From Isoetes taiwanensis (taxonomy: Eukaryota; Streptophyta; Lycopodiopsida; Isoetales; Isoetaceae), in contig JAJEKV010000559.1 in assembly GCA_021234155.1 (NCBI GenBank), positions 83,597-147,596 of the forward strand: a stretch of DNA of 64,000 nucleotides. Direction: 5' to 3'. A model generated the notes under the pieces. It searched no databases. It was not told the DNA's origin and saw only the letters and a program-made list of their open reading frames with translations. Positions 1-12,800 of the stretch are shown here, piece by piece. Within the stretch, counting starts at the first letter, position 1, and the number at the start of each line of letters is the position of its first letter. A program made the position numbers and the translations under genes.

Positions 1-1500
1 TTCTGTCGCTGAACAATTATCTGAGAAGAAGAAGACGCAAAGAAAATCAAAAGAAAAAGGTGGTGATGACATTGCAGATCCTTCAAAGCTCATCAGCGAG
101 TCGGGGACCAACCGAATTTCGTATAAGATTGTGTTTTGTAAGGGGCGGTATGGCTCAAGTGGAATGAATGCGGGGCCTTTATGCACAAGGGAAGCTACCG
201 GATACTATGGGTAGGGTGCCTCCTGTTGATGTAAGCATCTTTGACTTGAATGTGGCGGAGATGAGAAAAGACTTCGGGGGGCTGAGCGACTGGTACCGAA
301 GACCATTTGGGTTTTAGACCGATTAAAGAAGGAAGTCTTATACAAAGAAGGGTGCTTTCACCAAGGATAGGATGTCCTTGGTTGAGTGCCTTATCATGTA
401 AAGGATAATACGATACAATGAAGTCATTTGTAGGAGCTGAGTTACAAAAGGCTATCGGGGGATGTGGCATTATCTGAAATTGATTTGGACAAATACAAGG
501 TCATTACGATGACATCAAGTTTGTATTCTAGTCAAAAGGACTTCCCTAAAAAATTGGGAAGGCTAAAATACAAAACATAAAGGAGACTCTACCTAAAAAG
601 GTACTGGCTGAGTTGAGAAGAAAAAGTGGCCCTTGTGAAGAAGATTACTGGAGAAGACGACACTGCCCAAAGATTCAGTCTATATTGGGTACAAAGGTCT
701 CTTTGCCGTGATTCAACTTCGGGGCCAAAAATATATCACCTTTGTGTTTGGATGGCCGGGGTGGGAGAGGAGATATGGGCATGAACCGCAAGGACTACGG
801 TAACTTTTACCGGTGATAGGATTGACAAACCGAGGGGTCCTTCACTATCATCATCGTTGTCCTTCGGTGAGTCACATCTCAAGATGCACTCATCTGTTGC
901 TCATGATCCGGAGTGCCTCAAAGTTATTAGGGAGGGATGCCTAATATATGATGTTATGATAATGAGGCTGCGAGCGAGCGAGGAAAGATAACATGTGATC
1001 TTTTATTATGATATCCATGCCGCCGAGAGAATATGATATTGCTAAGGCCAAAGGGTGACAATAGCGGTGCATGGGAATATTTTTCTTCTAGATGATCCAG
1101 ACTTAAGAACTATATTCTTTCATACCGGATCAGGATCACCGTAATAAGGATGAGTCGAGGAAAGGATGAGGATGGGACCCCTCCTAAGTGGGAAATCAAA
1201 GTCACGAGCTACAAACTAAGGGAAGGGCCCCTTAAATAAAAATGGATTTCCGTGCATGGTCATGCTTACCTGGAAGTAGAGGCATTTATCAATTGATACA
1301 ACACCTTTTGGCTTCATGTTGGAGGTTATATTGCGAGAGGCTCTTATGGGTGCAAGAAGATGTGTCACCGCTTTGGAGTGATGAGCGGGCAAAGACTTTC
1401 TTGACTCATTCCTCATGCATGTTGCTTGCCAAGTCTCCTAAAGGCCCTTATGGCAACCTGAAATCATCGGCAATCAAAAAGTCTAAGTAGACTTGTCCAC
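1..1500 (+). other. Degenerate coding-like stretch, function unknown
   Basis: On the plus strand a frame is open from base 2 to 211 and ends at a TAG at 212-214. It runs in from the window edge, so its start is not visible. The peptide is lysine-rich near its beginning (SEKKKTQRKSKEK). Further short open pieces follow in changing frames, for example 1,242-1,490, which ends in a lysine-rich tail. The stop and frame changes suggest a decayed or error-containing coding sequence, perhaps a transposon or host gene fragment. I do not recognise a domain in any piece, so no function is offered. Confidence 0.2.
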
Positions 1501-4500
1501 CTCGAAGTGGGCGTTGCTCACGAGAGGGAACTAGTAATCCGCAGACTGATAAGGAAAGCAAGAATGAACAAATAATTTGCTAAAACCGGTTGCTCAAAAG
1601 AAATCTTGTGATGGCGGCCGAACAGGGGAATATCCTTGCCCATATTAGCGGGTGATGCACAAACAATAGATAGATTCACGGGTTAACAATGAAATAATTG
1701 ATGCGGGAAACCGAAAATGAAGGGCAACGGCTCTCCAGTGATTCCGCTGGTTTGCAAATCAATAGTAAGTAAAATAATGTCACTTGTGAAGGGCGCCAGC
1801 CCGGAACTAATAGAAAAATAACAATTCAATGATCGAAGAAGCGAAGATTAAGGGTGGCTGAGGGGGAGAATAGCGCCCGATTTTAAATAAACCTAAGATG
1901 ATAGGTATGGCCGCTGAAACCGAAATAGCGCCAATGCCATTGATTTAAATTTATTACCTTTGAATTAAATCCCAAGCGTGCTGAATTATTTTTTCGTTTA
2001 ATAGCTAAATCACTTCTCGGCCTTTTGTTATGACTATTTCAAACAATGCTTTGGCGCGTTTGTATTGTTTGTGTTATCGTGATTGTAGCGTGGGATACAT
2101 GTTTGATGTTTCAACTTCCATTAGTTTTCTAGAAGGTTGTGGTGTTCGACCTAAGCGAGGTCTTTGCAAGAACTTTTCGAAAAATAAAGTGGCTAGAGAA
2201 CGATTTCATCGACACCCGGTAGAATCAAACACCAAGTGGATCTTATGTGACGCGACTTGAAGGAGAGATGCTAGGCGAGGCATTCAGGTTATTTCGAAAG
2301 TTGGTATTTGGTCATCCATGGAACTAAGGAAACATCAAGGATACTTTGGAGGCACAGGGGAAATCGTAGAAATTGGTTGACCCTTTGGGATCGAGAACAA
2401 ATGTGTGAAGTTCACTAATCCCAAGGATCCAAATGTGCAAGCCTATCTTCATCAAACACTTTGAGTAACATGATGGGCCAAGCTTTGGTATGGAGAATAA
2501 TGATGATATAATCATAGTGGATGATGATGCTCTCAAATGCTTCTTACAATCAAACACAGGGCCTGAATCCACCATCTTACGACCATCCAAAAACTTTGGG
2601 ATGATGATTTTTCCGTGAAGTTTTGTGTCTATTATGCATAATTTGGCTATGGGGATGACTTGATTGGGTGAAGTGTTAGATTCACGCGAGCTGAGATAGA
2701 TGCTAACTGACATGGAACCACACCTTGTTAAATACATTGGAAAACATGGATTGATCACTTAATGTTTTATTGGGAATATATGATATTTTTGTATGATATT
2801 TGTGCCATGTATCGCGATAATTTCATGCCGAATTGCCTGCATAAATAATGCAATTTGTTATTATCAAACCTAATATTATCATATTGAATTGACGGTAATA
2901 TTTGTCTAAATCTATGTTAGCAACTTGCTCTTCATTTACGATATTTCAGACCGATATGAAAAAGTCCTGCGTGAATCGAACTTTTATGTTATTTTGAAGT
3001 CCAAAAAAAGATTAAAACAAAAACCCCTAGAAGACAATGGCGAGGTTATGGATTTTGGGCCGACATAATCCCAATTTTAATTGGATGATGGTTTGAGGCA
3101 AACACAGCTTTCCATTCCTTCAGAAAAATAGGGATCAAGAGTATCACCATGATCAAGGCGAATAAAGGTATTTCGGTGGTTAGGGATGGTGCCATTTACT
3201 TAATCCCGCTTTTTAATCATCTAAAGAATGGGCTCCGGTTATTTACATGGATCTAATTAAATTTACTTCGATTCTCATATCTCATTGCCCTATCAGGCTC
3301 AAGAATATATCATTTATTTTTGTTTATAAAAAAATGCACCCCTCTATGAACACCCCTGTTTTTGAACATGCGGGGCAAAGGGCTACAATAATCGGACGTT
3401 GATAAACCGTAGAGGTTTCATTGTATTCTTTTGGTCTCTACATGCATTACCAAGATTATTGCTAATGTCATGTGGTTTGGTCAGCAATACAGAACCTCTC
3501 CCGCCCTTGTGATTTCTTTGAACACGTTGGGTGTTAAAACTGGGGGATGCGGAGGTGGGGAAGAAATAGTTAGCTAATAGCATGCTACTATGATCACATT
3601 GACTTAAATATAAATTGAATAATGCTCGCGTTAAACTCAAGTTGTCAAAGACAAAGCGGAAGAATCGTGTTCATTTTTTCTGGTTGGGACCTCTTGTTGA
3701 ACGTGCAAATGATTGATTGTAAATGAAAATTATGTTATAATCCTATAGAAAGTATGTTACAATCCTATAGAAAATTATTTACCAATCCTATTTTTGCAAA
3801 AATAGAGGAAAACAATCTTCATATGCTTGAAGTCTTATTGTCATGAATACATGTAAAACGAGGTTTATTTAAGAGAAACTCATATTAATATATGCCTTGT
3901 TTCTATTTACGAAACAAACCGTCATGGTTTCACTATTTGGATTAATTTTTCGCTACTTTTAATTGCTATTGAGAGATAATGGCGCATTTGATTCTTGCTT
4001 TTTAGCTTTATATTACAAAGGTTTTTCTCTCGAAAAATGAACATGCTCATTAAGAGCATGAAATTACTTGTCAATAGTGTTCATACCAGAATCAATCGTC
4101 TTCGAAGATAAATGCTAAAAGGTTTTACATACTTGTTTGCTACATTGATGGTATTTGGTTTGGTTTTCATATCTGATTTCTTAGTGGTTAAACCATCTTA
4201 TTTATTCCGTCTCATTGTAGTTACTAAATAACTATGGGTTTCCAGCAAAACGAAACAGTGATTAATCATTATAGAAATAATATTTAATGTCAATATAATC
4301 TTTGATCATACCGGTGGTGGGCACAAGTATTAGCATTTTAAATCTAATTTCAACAATTATAACTAGACCGGGGGAAAATAAGATGTATTGATGACTAAGT
4401 TTACATTGGTATTAAGATACTCTTGTCTCCAGATTTTTACATTGGATATGAGACTAGGAACATAACCACCAAGTTTGAACGTTCAAATTTTTGGATTGAT

Positions 4501-5880
4501 AAGGCAGTGGATGGATTGGTCAAGCCGTCTTTGACCTAGGATACCAGGTTAGGCGCAAAATTTTTTTGCTTGCTTGTTAGTCTATTTTGGCGGTTGAGCT
4601 CATGAGGAAAGGAAAGGAAAGTTCTGATGCAATTTGTCATCGGAAAAATAGAAGGGTCGCGGGCCCAGGTTGTTAGCAAAATCCCGCTGTTCCCCGCATG
4701 ATTCGCAGATGAAGAGCATAAGATCTGCCGTAGGTGTTTGGATCTCGCTTCCACCTCGGTTTTACTTCATCTCGGCGGAGCCCGTTTTACAGCCGCATGG
4801 GCATGAAGAAAAACTACTTGGGAAATACTCCAGATTTGATGATGAAAGAGTGGGACGAGGATAGCCTCGTGTTTTTAAGCGTTTTCTTAGTGAGTTCCAT
4901 GACCTATGTTTTCCTTCAGAATCTGGCGAAAAGGAGGGACATATTGCCTTGAGGGGTTTCGATTATCCGTGTTTTGAATGGGTTGGAGCACATTGCTACA
5001 GGATCCTTGCCATAGCCACAAAGGAAAACTTGTTGAAGATTCTCAAAGGTCGGTTCATCGGGTAAGCAGGGCATAGATTCTTGTTGAAGTTCGATTCCCC
5101 AAGCCACGGTGCGATTTGCAAGTCCGGGATTGTATCGGGGATCGAAAGAAAGCCATGAGCATCCATTGAAACCGGGTCTGGATTCCCCAAGCTCATGTGA
5201 TTGTATATAATGGAGTGTTATTACAAGAATACTCTTTTGATTAAGAAAACATTATCTGATAAGACGTTACTGTTGCTTTCATACTATATTGTACAAAAAG
5301 CCTAATATTGTTTTTATCAAATGGTGTGCTTTTAATAATGCCCCTTTTAAAGTCCGAGGGTCAACAAAGGGGAATTTGACTAAAAAGACTTCAATTGCTG
5401 CCAGGATTTAGTGGAGAGGAATATGTTCCCCGATGTGGCGATTATCCCATGACTCAAAAGCCACATATCTGAGTATTTAGCCATAATACACTGTGAGAGT
5501 CAGATGGGGAAGAGGAATAAAACCAGCGTCAAATGACCATTGGTTGCAAGATTCCTCATAAAACAATATATTACATTGGCAAGGTTTTTGAATGCTTTTT
5601 TCTCCTATTGTTGGCACTAGTCTGGAAGCCCATCTATTCATATTCCTCGGTGAGCACTATAGCCTAAGGCAATGCCAGGCATTTGTTTTGTTATAAAGGT
5701 GCTAGATAACACTAGATTGCTTTAAAAAAGGGGGAAGAACAGGGATTTTCACCTTAAAGAACTAGTTGAAACCAATGGACTTATGCAAGGAGGCCGTGTA
5801 CAAACGGGTAGAGCAAACAACATATTTAGGCATATCTCCGATATAAAACAATCCTACTTTAAAACAACTTTTAGGAAGAT
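1500..5880. other. No recognisable gene
   Basis: This stretch is AT-rich in its middle (about 2,760-4,500). It holds only short open frames, the longest being 144 codons on the minus strand at 2,324-2,758, with no domain I can recognise. Several overlapping frames at 4,536-5,196 lie on both strands and none dominates. It directly follows the 3' end of the GAPN gene, so the part nearest 5,880 may include its 3' flank. Confidence 0.4.
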
Positions 5881-6049
5881 ATCTAATGTTACAGAAACGC
5901 ACTTAAGAAGAATATAAAAACAAGAACTTTCATGTAACGTCCTTTACTTCTAAAATTTACACGTTTTCCATGTCCCAAAACTCCCTGTTTCAGTAATGTA
6001 TACTTGGGATCAGGAAACTCATATCCTATTCTTAGCTGTGTAGTAAAAG

Positions 6050-8625
6050 TTAACCCATGGTGTATGAAGGTGATGGGGAGGTTAACAACTGTGGTTTTGA
6101 TTTTCACCATCATGATGTTGTTGGTGATGCCCTGGCTGCCAATACCACCCCTTGATTCCCTGCATTAAAAATAGTTAGATAAACAACATGAGATATTAGG
6201 TTCTTCTCATGTGTATACCTGGAAGTGAAATGATCGGGGCCTCTGGCTGGAGCAGAATAACTTGCACTGTGCCAGTTTCCATGGCATCACTTACAATAGT
6301 AGCTTTGTTTATATCTTTGGTGAACACACAACCCTGCAATTACAATGTCAAACCATCAGCAAGGTGTGTCCCTTTTTAGATTCAAAAAGTAAAGGAATCA
6401 TTCGCTCCAACTATTTACCTGCAGCCCAAATTCTCTTATTACAGTGGTTAATCCTTCTTCTGCAGATTTAATTATCAATGGAATCACCGGGCCAAAGGGC
6501 TCCTCCCAAGCAAGACGCATGTTAGCAGTAACATTATCAACCAAAATAGGCCAAATTAGGGTTTCTCTTTTCCCTCCTGCAATTTAAAGAGACAAAGAGG
6601 GGATTCAGAAGCAAATTTTGGTGACAAATTATTGCCCTCATTCTGGTTGGTTTTAAGAATACCTGGCATAGTTTAGCTCCTTTCTCCTTTGCTTCCTTCA
6701 CAAGGCCTTCAATAAAATTGGCAGATGCTTCTGTTACGACTGGAGTGATATCACAATCCTTTTTCGGCAGGGCCTACAGTGAGCTTGGCAACCTTGGCAT
6801 TTATTTTTTCTGCAAGTGCACGGCGCATACTTTCCATAGCCAGGATAACTTTAACAGCTGTACAACGTTGGCCACTGTAAAAAAGGACGCTAGTTCAGAA
6901 ACATAAAATGGTTTCAGGAGTTGAAGGATTCATTTGAATAGAAACTTGACAGATTTTTAAAGGAAGTTATGGAGTTGAGGAAAGTGTTAACAAGTTCATG
7001 TATCATGCACCTGTAGGAGAATCCACCCTTCATTATATTTGCAGCTGCAAGATCTAGATCTGCATCTTCCAAAACAATGCACACATCCTTCCCTCCCAGC
7101 TCCATCTGCAAGGGAATCATGCCTGCCTTTTGGACATGGCTAAGCCAGTGTCACAGCCACCTGTAAAACTGCACAGTTTGCCTACACATTAGGTCTGGAA
7201 AGTGGCTTTGCTCTATTTGCATCATTGCATATAAAAACAGTTATATAAGTTCTTAGAGCTTTTCTTGCAAATACAATCAAAGGAGCAATTAATCAGTTTT
7301 TATGGCCTGTAAAATACAATTTTATAGCCAGTTAAGAAAAAACCTCATGATGTCTGAAATCAGATCAGTAGAAAATGATAAGTTTGTACTACCTGATACA
7401 GTTTACTCCTGGGTGCTTGGTCATATAATCCCCTACACTCTGACTTTAATGGTAATGCAAGAGAGTAGACCCTTGGGAAAACCAGCTGAAATAAGAAAAA
7501 CAATGCATCATATGTATAGCAGAAGCACCGCCCTAAAAGCATAAGTATATCAGATTAAAAAAAAAAATCTGATACGCCTGGACGATGTTGCTTAAAGCTT
7601 TATTATTTCTTACTTGGGTTGAGGCTTAAGCACAACTGCATTGCCAGCCATTAATGCAGGTGCAATCTTCGGAAGACAGCAAAGATTCACAGGATAATTG
7701 AAAGGAGGAATTGCTAGCACAACACCCAGAGGAATCTACAAAAATTCCAACTTTACGGATCGCCGGTCAAAGACATATGTGCATGTAATAAGATTCTAGC
7801 AACGGATACCTTGATGTAAAAGGCACCATTTATTTCTATCATTTCAGGAAAACTGTCTGAGACAACAAACTTTCCTCTGAAGTATCCTCGCACCAGTTCT
7901 GCAGCATATGAAACAAGATCTGCAGAGCGTACAACCTGCATTTCCAGGCATAAGTAATCTAAAACAGTGCTAACTGGATTAATTAAAGAGGGAAAGATGT
8001 TAAGACATCCGATCCATGCCTCTGTGACAGCATCCTTTGCTGGCTTGGCAATTCCATCACTAGGCATTCTGCAATGGATTTTTGTTATCCCTCAAAAATT
8101 TTAGCAAATTTATGCAAGGTTTCAACTCTTTTATACAATGAGTCTTGGCCCATTGCTTTGTGCAACCTTAGCACTCTGTATAGCTTTATCAATCTCCTCT
8201 GGTACAAGCTGCAAATAAAACTGCAGGTTGTGAAGAAAACACATAATGGCGGAGCCATTTTTAGAGCCAGGATCAGGATTGAATGATGATTCATGATTAA
8301 TAAAGGTGACAAAGGGCCTTCATTTCAGTTAACTTATTTTAAGAACATAACATAGGATGGTTTAATAGGTTTAATAGTAAGTCATAAACACCCATTCCAT
8401 GTCAAGGTTACGAACAAACTGAAAGCCTTTGATTATGTGCCTATACCGAATCCCATAATATCATAAAATCAGTAGATCGTTTGTTTCTGTTAATTTGTGG
8501 GCAACTTGAGAGGTTGATTGATCACATCGACAGTTTTGGGAGGAAGAAAGCTTCCATTCTCCATCACAGTAAAATTTATATGTATCTCCATCCTTTATGT
8601 CCTGGAAAACGCCAGTCGCAGCCAT
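6050..8625 (-). CDS. GAPN: Non-phosphorylating NADP-dependent glyceraldehyde-3-phosphate dehydrogenase, ten exons, frameshifted as given
   Basis: Cytosolic plant GAPN (ALDH11 family) oxidises glyceraldehyde 3-phosphate to 3-phosphoglycerate and makes NADPH. Exons on the minus strand are about 8,625-8,490, 8,208-8,020, 7,935-7,810, 7,735-7,614, 7,532-7,393, 7,168-7,011, 6,874-6,663, 6,576-6,419, 6,333-6,219 and 6,159-6,050. Together they give about 485 codons, close to the usual 496. The start [13 protein letters not shown], the fold motif PPFNYPVN, the general base in MELGGKD, the catalytic cysteine in GQRCTA (split after SY), WEEPFGPV, and the end PSYTMG before TAA at 6,052-6,050 all match the family. 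Introns have GT-AG borders except the one after exon 2, which reads GAG|GCATGG. At least one indel breaks the frame in most exons, for example after VSDSFP in exon 3, between GPAEK and DCDITP in exon 7, and near NLP in exon 10. Because similarity and splice sites persist, sequencing error is as likely as decay. The family is nearly certain; functional status is open. Confidence 0.93.
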
Positions 8626-8904
8626 CTTTGGCATGCAAGACCCCACTTTCGCTTAATCTAAGCTGCGCGCCCGAGGCGGCAGCAGACACAGAGGAACTCG
8701 GAGGCGAAATGGTGAAAATGAATTATGGAGCCAAGGTTCTTCTCTTTAACTCCGCGAAAAACCCACCGGTTGGCGATTGACGTGCCTTCCTCTCCGCGGG
8801 ATCAAAGGCTGGAACCCTAGCGCAACTCAACGGTTCAGATGTTGCACGTGGAACACAATGATTATGAAATTCAACACCGCCAAAATTTTACTCGCATAGG
8901 GAAA
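8626..8904 (-). promoter_or_regulatory. Putative GAPN 5' UTR and promoter with a G-box
   Basis: The 280 bases upstream of the GAPN ATG lie between the start codon and an inverted-repeat element. The part next to the gene is richer in G and C than its surroundings. A CACGTG G-box, the known target of plant bZIP and bHLH factors, sits at 8,845-8,850, about 220 bases from the ATG. No clear TATA box is visible at a fitting distance. The assignment rests on position and one hexamer. Confidence 0.35.
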
Positions 8905-9835
8905 TTTATTTTGGGGAAATTACCTACATCACTTTTATATATTCCGTATTTTACCAAAATACCCTTTGTATTTCAATTATTTTCTTACATGCCCCTGATC
9001 AACAGAATACCAACGTATTATAGTGTATTTACTCAAAATGCCCATTATTTATGAAATTACTAAATGCCTTCAAATATATTAAAATTTATCAAAATGCCCG
9101 CATCCACAAAAATGGACACATTACCAAAACAAAACAATTTAACATAAGATGCTTTTTTAAGAGAACCGATTATCTAAAACATACATTTTGAACCAATAGA
9201 AGTGCATCCATTTGAAAGCATTTCTGTAAAATCTCATGTTGCGACTATTATGGCAATTATGCTTAAGGCCCTTTTTAGCAATTCTTATATCGTAACGGCC
9301 TCTTTTGTGAGCCATCATCCTGCCAGATGCATCTCTTCTTTGGATGCCTTGGTAGAACCAAGAACCACCAAATAAAAAGAAAACTCTACCCATGATGGGC
9401 AATATCTTGGACACTATCTCCTTACGCAAGATTCGGTTATTACGTGCTAAAGGTAATCCAATGCGCCTCCTGAGGCATATGCATGCGTGCCTCTAGATTC
9501 ACTATACGAGGCTCATTGCCACCAATAAAGACAATCTTGACCTAATGATGGAATATCAATATGAAAAAAGAAGAGGCACATTCACATTGAGGATGGTGGC
9601 TCATGAAGAAACCGATATGATGTAAAATTGCTAAGAGATCGGGTATAATCGACATAGTTGTCATGCTATTAGTTTAAAATGTTTGTTCATATAATCGATT
9701 CCTTAAAAGGGCATCATGTCTTAAGTTTTTTTGTTAATTAATTTATCTTTTAGCGAGGGCATTTTAGTAAATTTAATATATTTGAGGGGCATTTTGGTAT
9801 TTCAAAAATAATAGGGGGCAATTTAGATAAATCTA
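8905..9835. mobile_element. Inverted-repeat element upstream of GAPN
   Basis: Arms at about 8,911-9,105 and 9,745-9,835 are imperfect inverted copies. The left arm carries TCAAATATATTAAAATTTA and an AAAATGCCC motif. The right arm read in reverse gives CAAATATATTAAATTTACT followed by AAAATGCCC. Related sequence in the other orientation lies at 16,545-16,700, so this is a dispersed family. The roughly 640 bases between the arms show no recognisable protein. Its type (foldback or MITE-like) is inferred from structure only. Confidence 0.55.
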
Positions 9836-9839
9836 TTGT

Positions 9840-12800
9840 TTAAATTTGGTTTTCGGCACCCCAAAAAACTTTTAGATTTTTTCTTTAACTTGATTTCCTA
9901 AGATTTCAAGGGTTTTGACGGCGGAAAATAATTCGATTTGCCAAAAATGGAAAATTTCCTTAGGCCTTCAATTCGCTAACTGATTTAGCCCCTTCCAAAT
10001 CCGCCCTTTTACGGTTTCGCCTCTTCAAATCCGATCCGGCATGTGTATACTCACGATGAATCCCTTTCATTCATCCTCTTCACTTCAAACACCCAATCCA
10101 GAGCACATGCATCTTTGCTTTTCATAAGGTTAACGAGCTTCATCTTTGGTGATTGATTAACTAGGTTTAAGACTAAGCTATTTTTACTTTACGAGCGTGT
10201 GGATTTGCCGGCTGCTCCATTTTGAAGCTTAGCTATCAGCAAAAAGCCATTTCAAGTCCGCGTTCCAACAGGCAAAGTCGTGAAGCTCTCGCGTTTTTCG
10301 TTTGTGTTGATAATGTTTTAAATTGGACTCTTATGTGGTTGCGAGGTTGAGATTGATTTCGCTTTGTGTCATTGTTTTCCTGCAGGATCATCCTTAGACC
10401 CACGGTTTCTTGAGCCTTAGGTGTAGGTTCTTAGATAATAGGTGTTCTATAGTAGGATCCTAAGCCGATTGGATGGGCATATACCAAATCATGGAGGCAA
10501 TTTGGATTGGTAGTTCTCTTTACCTCGAGGCCCTTTTGGTAGAAACGGCAAGAGCTTTATGTAATCCAAGAAGAGTTTAGGTTTTGCCTATGGCAAAGTT
10601 TTTTCTATGGAGCTATGTCGGGTATGCTTTAGTATCTTTTGTTCCCTTTTATTTTTGTTCTAGCTAAATGGAGGCTTGCATTATTGGGGAATCTCAAGTT
10701 ATTGAGATTAGCGGATCATTTTCCTATCTTCTCAAGTTGCCCGGTGTTGATTTGGATGCATGTTAAATAATTCATGAGGAGTGATCATTTTTACGTTCTT
10801 AAGTTAGATTATATTGCCTTGGTTGTGGTTGTGGTTATATGAGGAGCTACAAATAATTATGGCATCATTACATTCGATGATTAATAATGGTTTTAGTCAT
10901 GAAGAAGATGTTTACATAGCGAGTGTAGTCTTATGTCTTGCAACGTTTTCATTGGCAAATTGCTTTCTGACGCTTAACTTCTTCATGTTGGTGCATATCT
11001 CAACGATTCGTAGAATAGCAAAGCAAGTCATAATAAGTTTGTTTTAGCGATTTAAGCGATTAAACGTAGCATAAATTACGTTGAGGGAAAAATAGGTTGG
11101 AATTCAGTCCATGATTTTTATATCTCATTAGGTTTAAATAGCATAAATTCCTATCTCCTATACCACGGTATAGGTGGAGCACTTTCCTATATTCAGTCCT
11201 ATGTTTCCTATATAGGCACTATATGATCCGATTGCTTGGAAGTTCGGAGATGTTCAAGTTTCTGTCGAGTTTAATCTTTTGGATTTATGCTTCTTTGTAA
11301 TGCTTTTGTAATGGTCATTTTCTGGGGCTCTTAGTTAATCTGATTTTGTTTGGTCGAGGGTGAAATACAAGCTCACATATGGTATTTTTAGTGAATCAGA
11401 TATTGAGATGTCATCTTAACATATGAAAACGTGTTGCTTTTGTTAATTATTTATGGAAGTCATTAGTTTTATGGTGATCGCGGTTCCCTATGGTGACTAG
11501 GTTCAAGGTGAGGATTGTTTTCTCTTCTTGGTGGATCATATTTGATTTATGCAATCATTTTTGGTTAGGTTTATGAGTCAAAAATGGATATTTGTAGTTT
11601 TCCTTTTTCCTCTTCTTTTTTCTTTTTTGGATGCACCTCTTATATTTCAATGTTGTTGTCTTGATACATAATCCAGGTTGTGACAAGCGCAAGATCATCA
11701 AGGAATGGAAACAATAAGATATTTTAGGCGTGATATAATGGAGTGCAATCAATATTAGGGCATTAAAAAGCGAGGTTGGAGCATTTTTCAACAACTAGGT
11801 AAAGCTATCGATTGCTTGTTGTGGTTGTTTATTTTGTTAATTGTTACTCATAGCTCTATAACATGAACTCTTAGAAAGACTCTCCAAAAGATCGGCATCT
11901 TATGCGAATTGGTGTTCGAGCATAATTGTATGTTCTATTCATGTATAAACATCCACGATGGTAATCATTTTAAATGGTTGTCTATATCTCGCATAATAAC
12001 TTCATATCAGGAACTCTTCATGGTATTTCACGTACTCTACGCCTATTGTATGGAGAATTTGAATGCTTTTTCATATTATTTGAGTGCTTCTAGGGAACTT
12101 AAGTTCTTCTTGTTATACATGTACTTAACATGTACTAAGAGAATGTTGACTTTGGGAGCGACATAGGTCCGTGCTAATATTTATCAACACTATTTCTTGA
12201 AGTACTAATTTGCACATTATTTGAAACATTGCTCATGGAGTCCATTCATGGCTCAATCCATAGTGTGTAGGCGGCATAAATGAAACGGCATTAACGTAAA
12301 TTTAGTCGAAAAGCTAATAACGACACATGCTTTTAGTTCGGCGATGGCTATGATATCAACTTTGGACATGTTTTATATTCAAGTAGAACATGCATTGTAA
12401 GGCAAAGTTGCATTGCATTTATAGCATTCTTCCGGTATAAATTCATACTCTTCATATGCCCCACATTTTGGGCTAATTGCTTTTACTACTTTTTGTTTGC
12501 CACCGCGTGCAATGGGAGCTTGATCCGGAAAAGAGTTCCTAGCGGTGCATGTCGTTCGCCTGTCGGATATGAGGACCCATCCACCAACGCACTTTTGCCG
12601 CATAGGGTTTGGATTATGCTTATTTTACTTGTTTTCAAGTGAGCTTGATCTTGGGGCTTCATCAATGTAGCAAAGATCTCCATGCAAGCGATGTTCATTA
12701 CATAACCCAAATCTGATGAGTTTGGAAGAGGATCTAGCGAGAATAAAGTCTCTCCTTTTATCGTTCTACATTTCATTTTGTGTGTTTCACGTTAAAGAAA

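Noticed and set aside
2010-2030. TTCTCGGCCTTTTG resembles the 5' end of U2 snRNA
   Set aside because: The match stops after about 15 bases; the following branch-point-pairing region, Sm site and upstream plant snRNA promoter element are missing.
5080-5110. GTTCGATTCCCC resembles a tRNA T-arm
   Set aside because: No acceptor stem complement or D-arm lies at the required distance on either strand.
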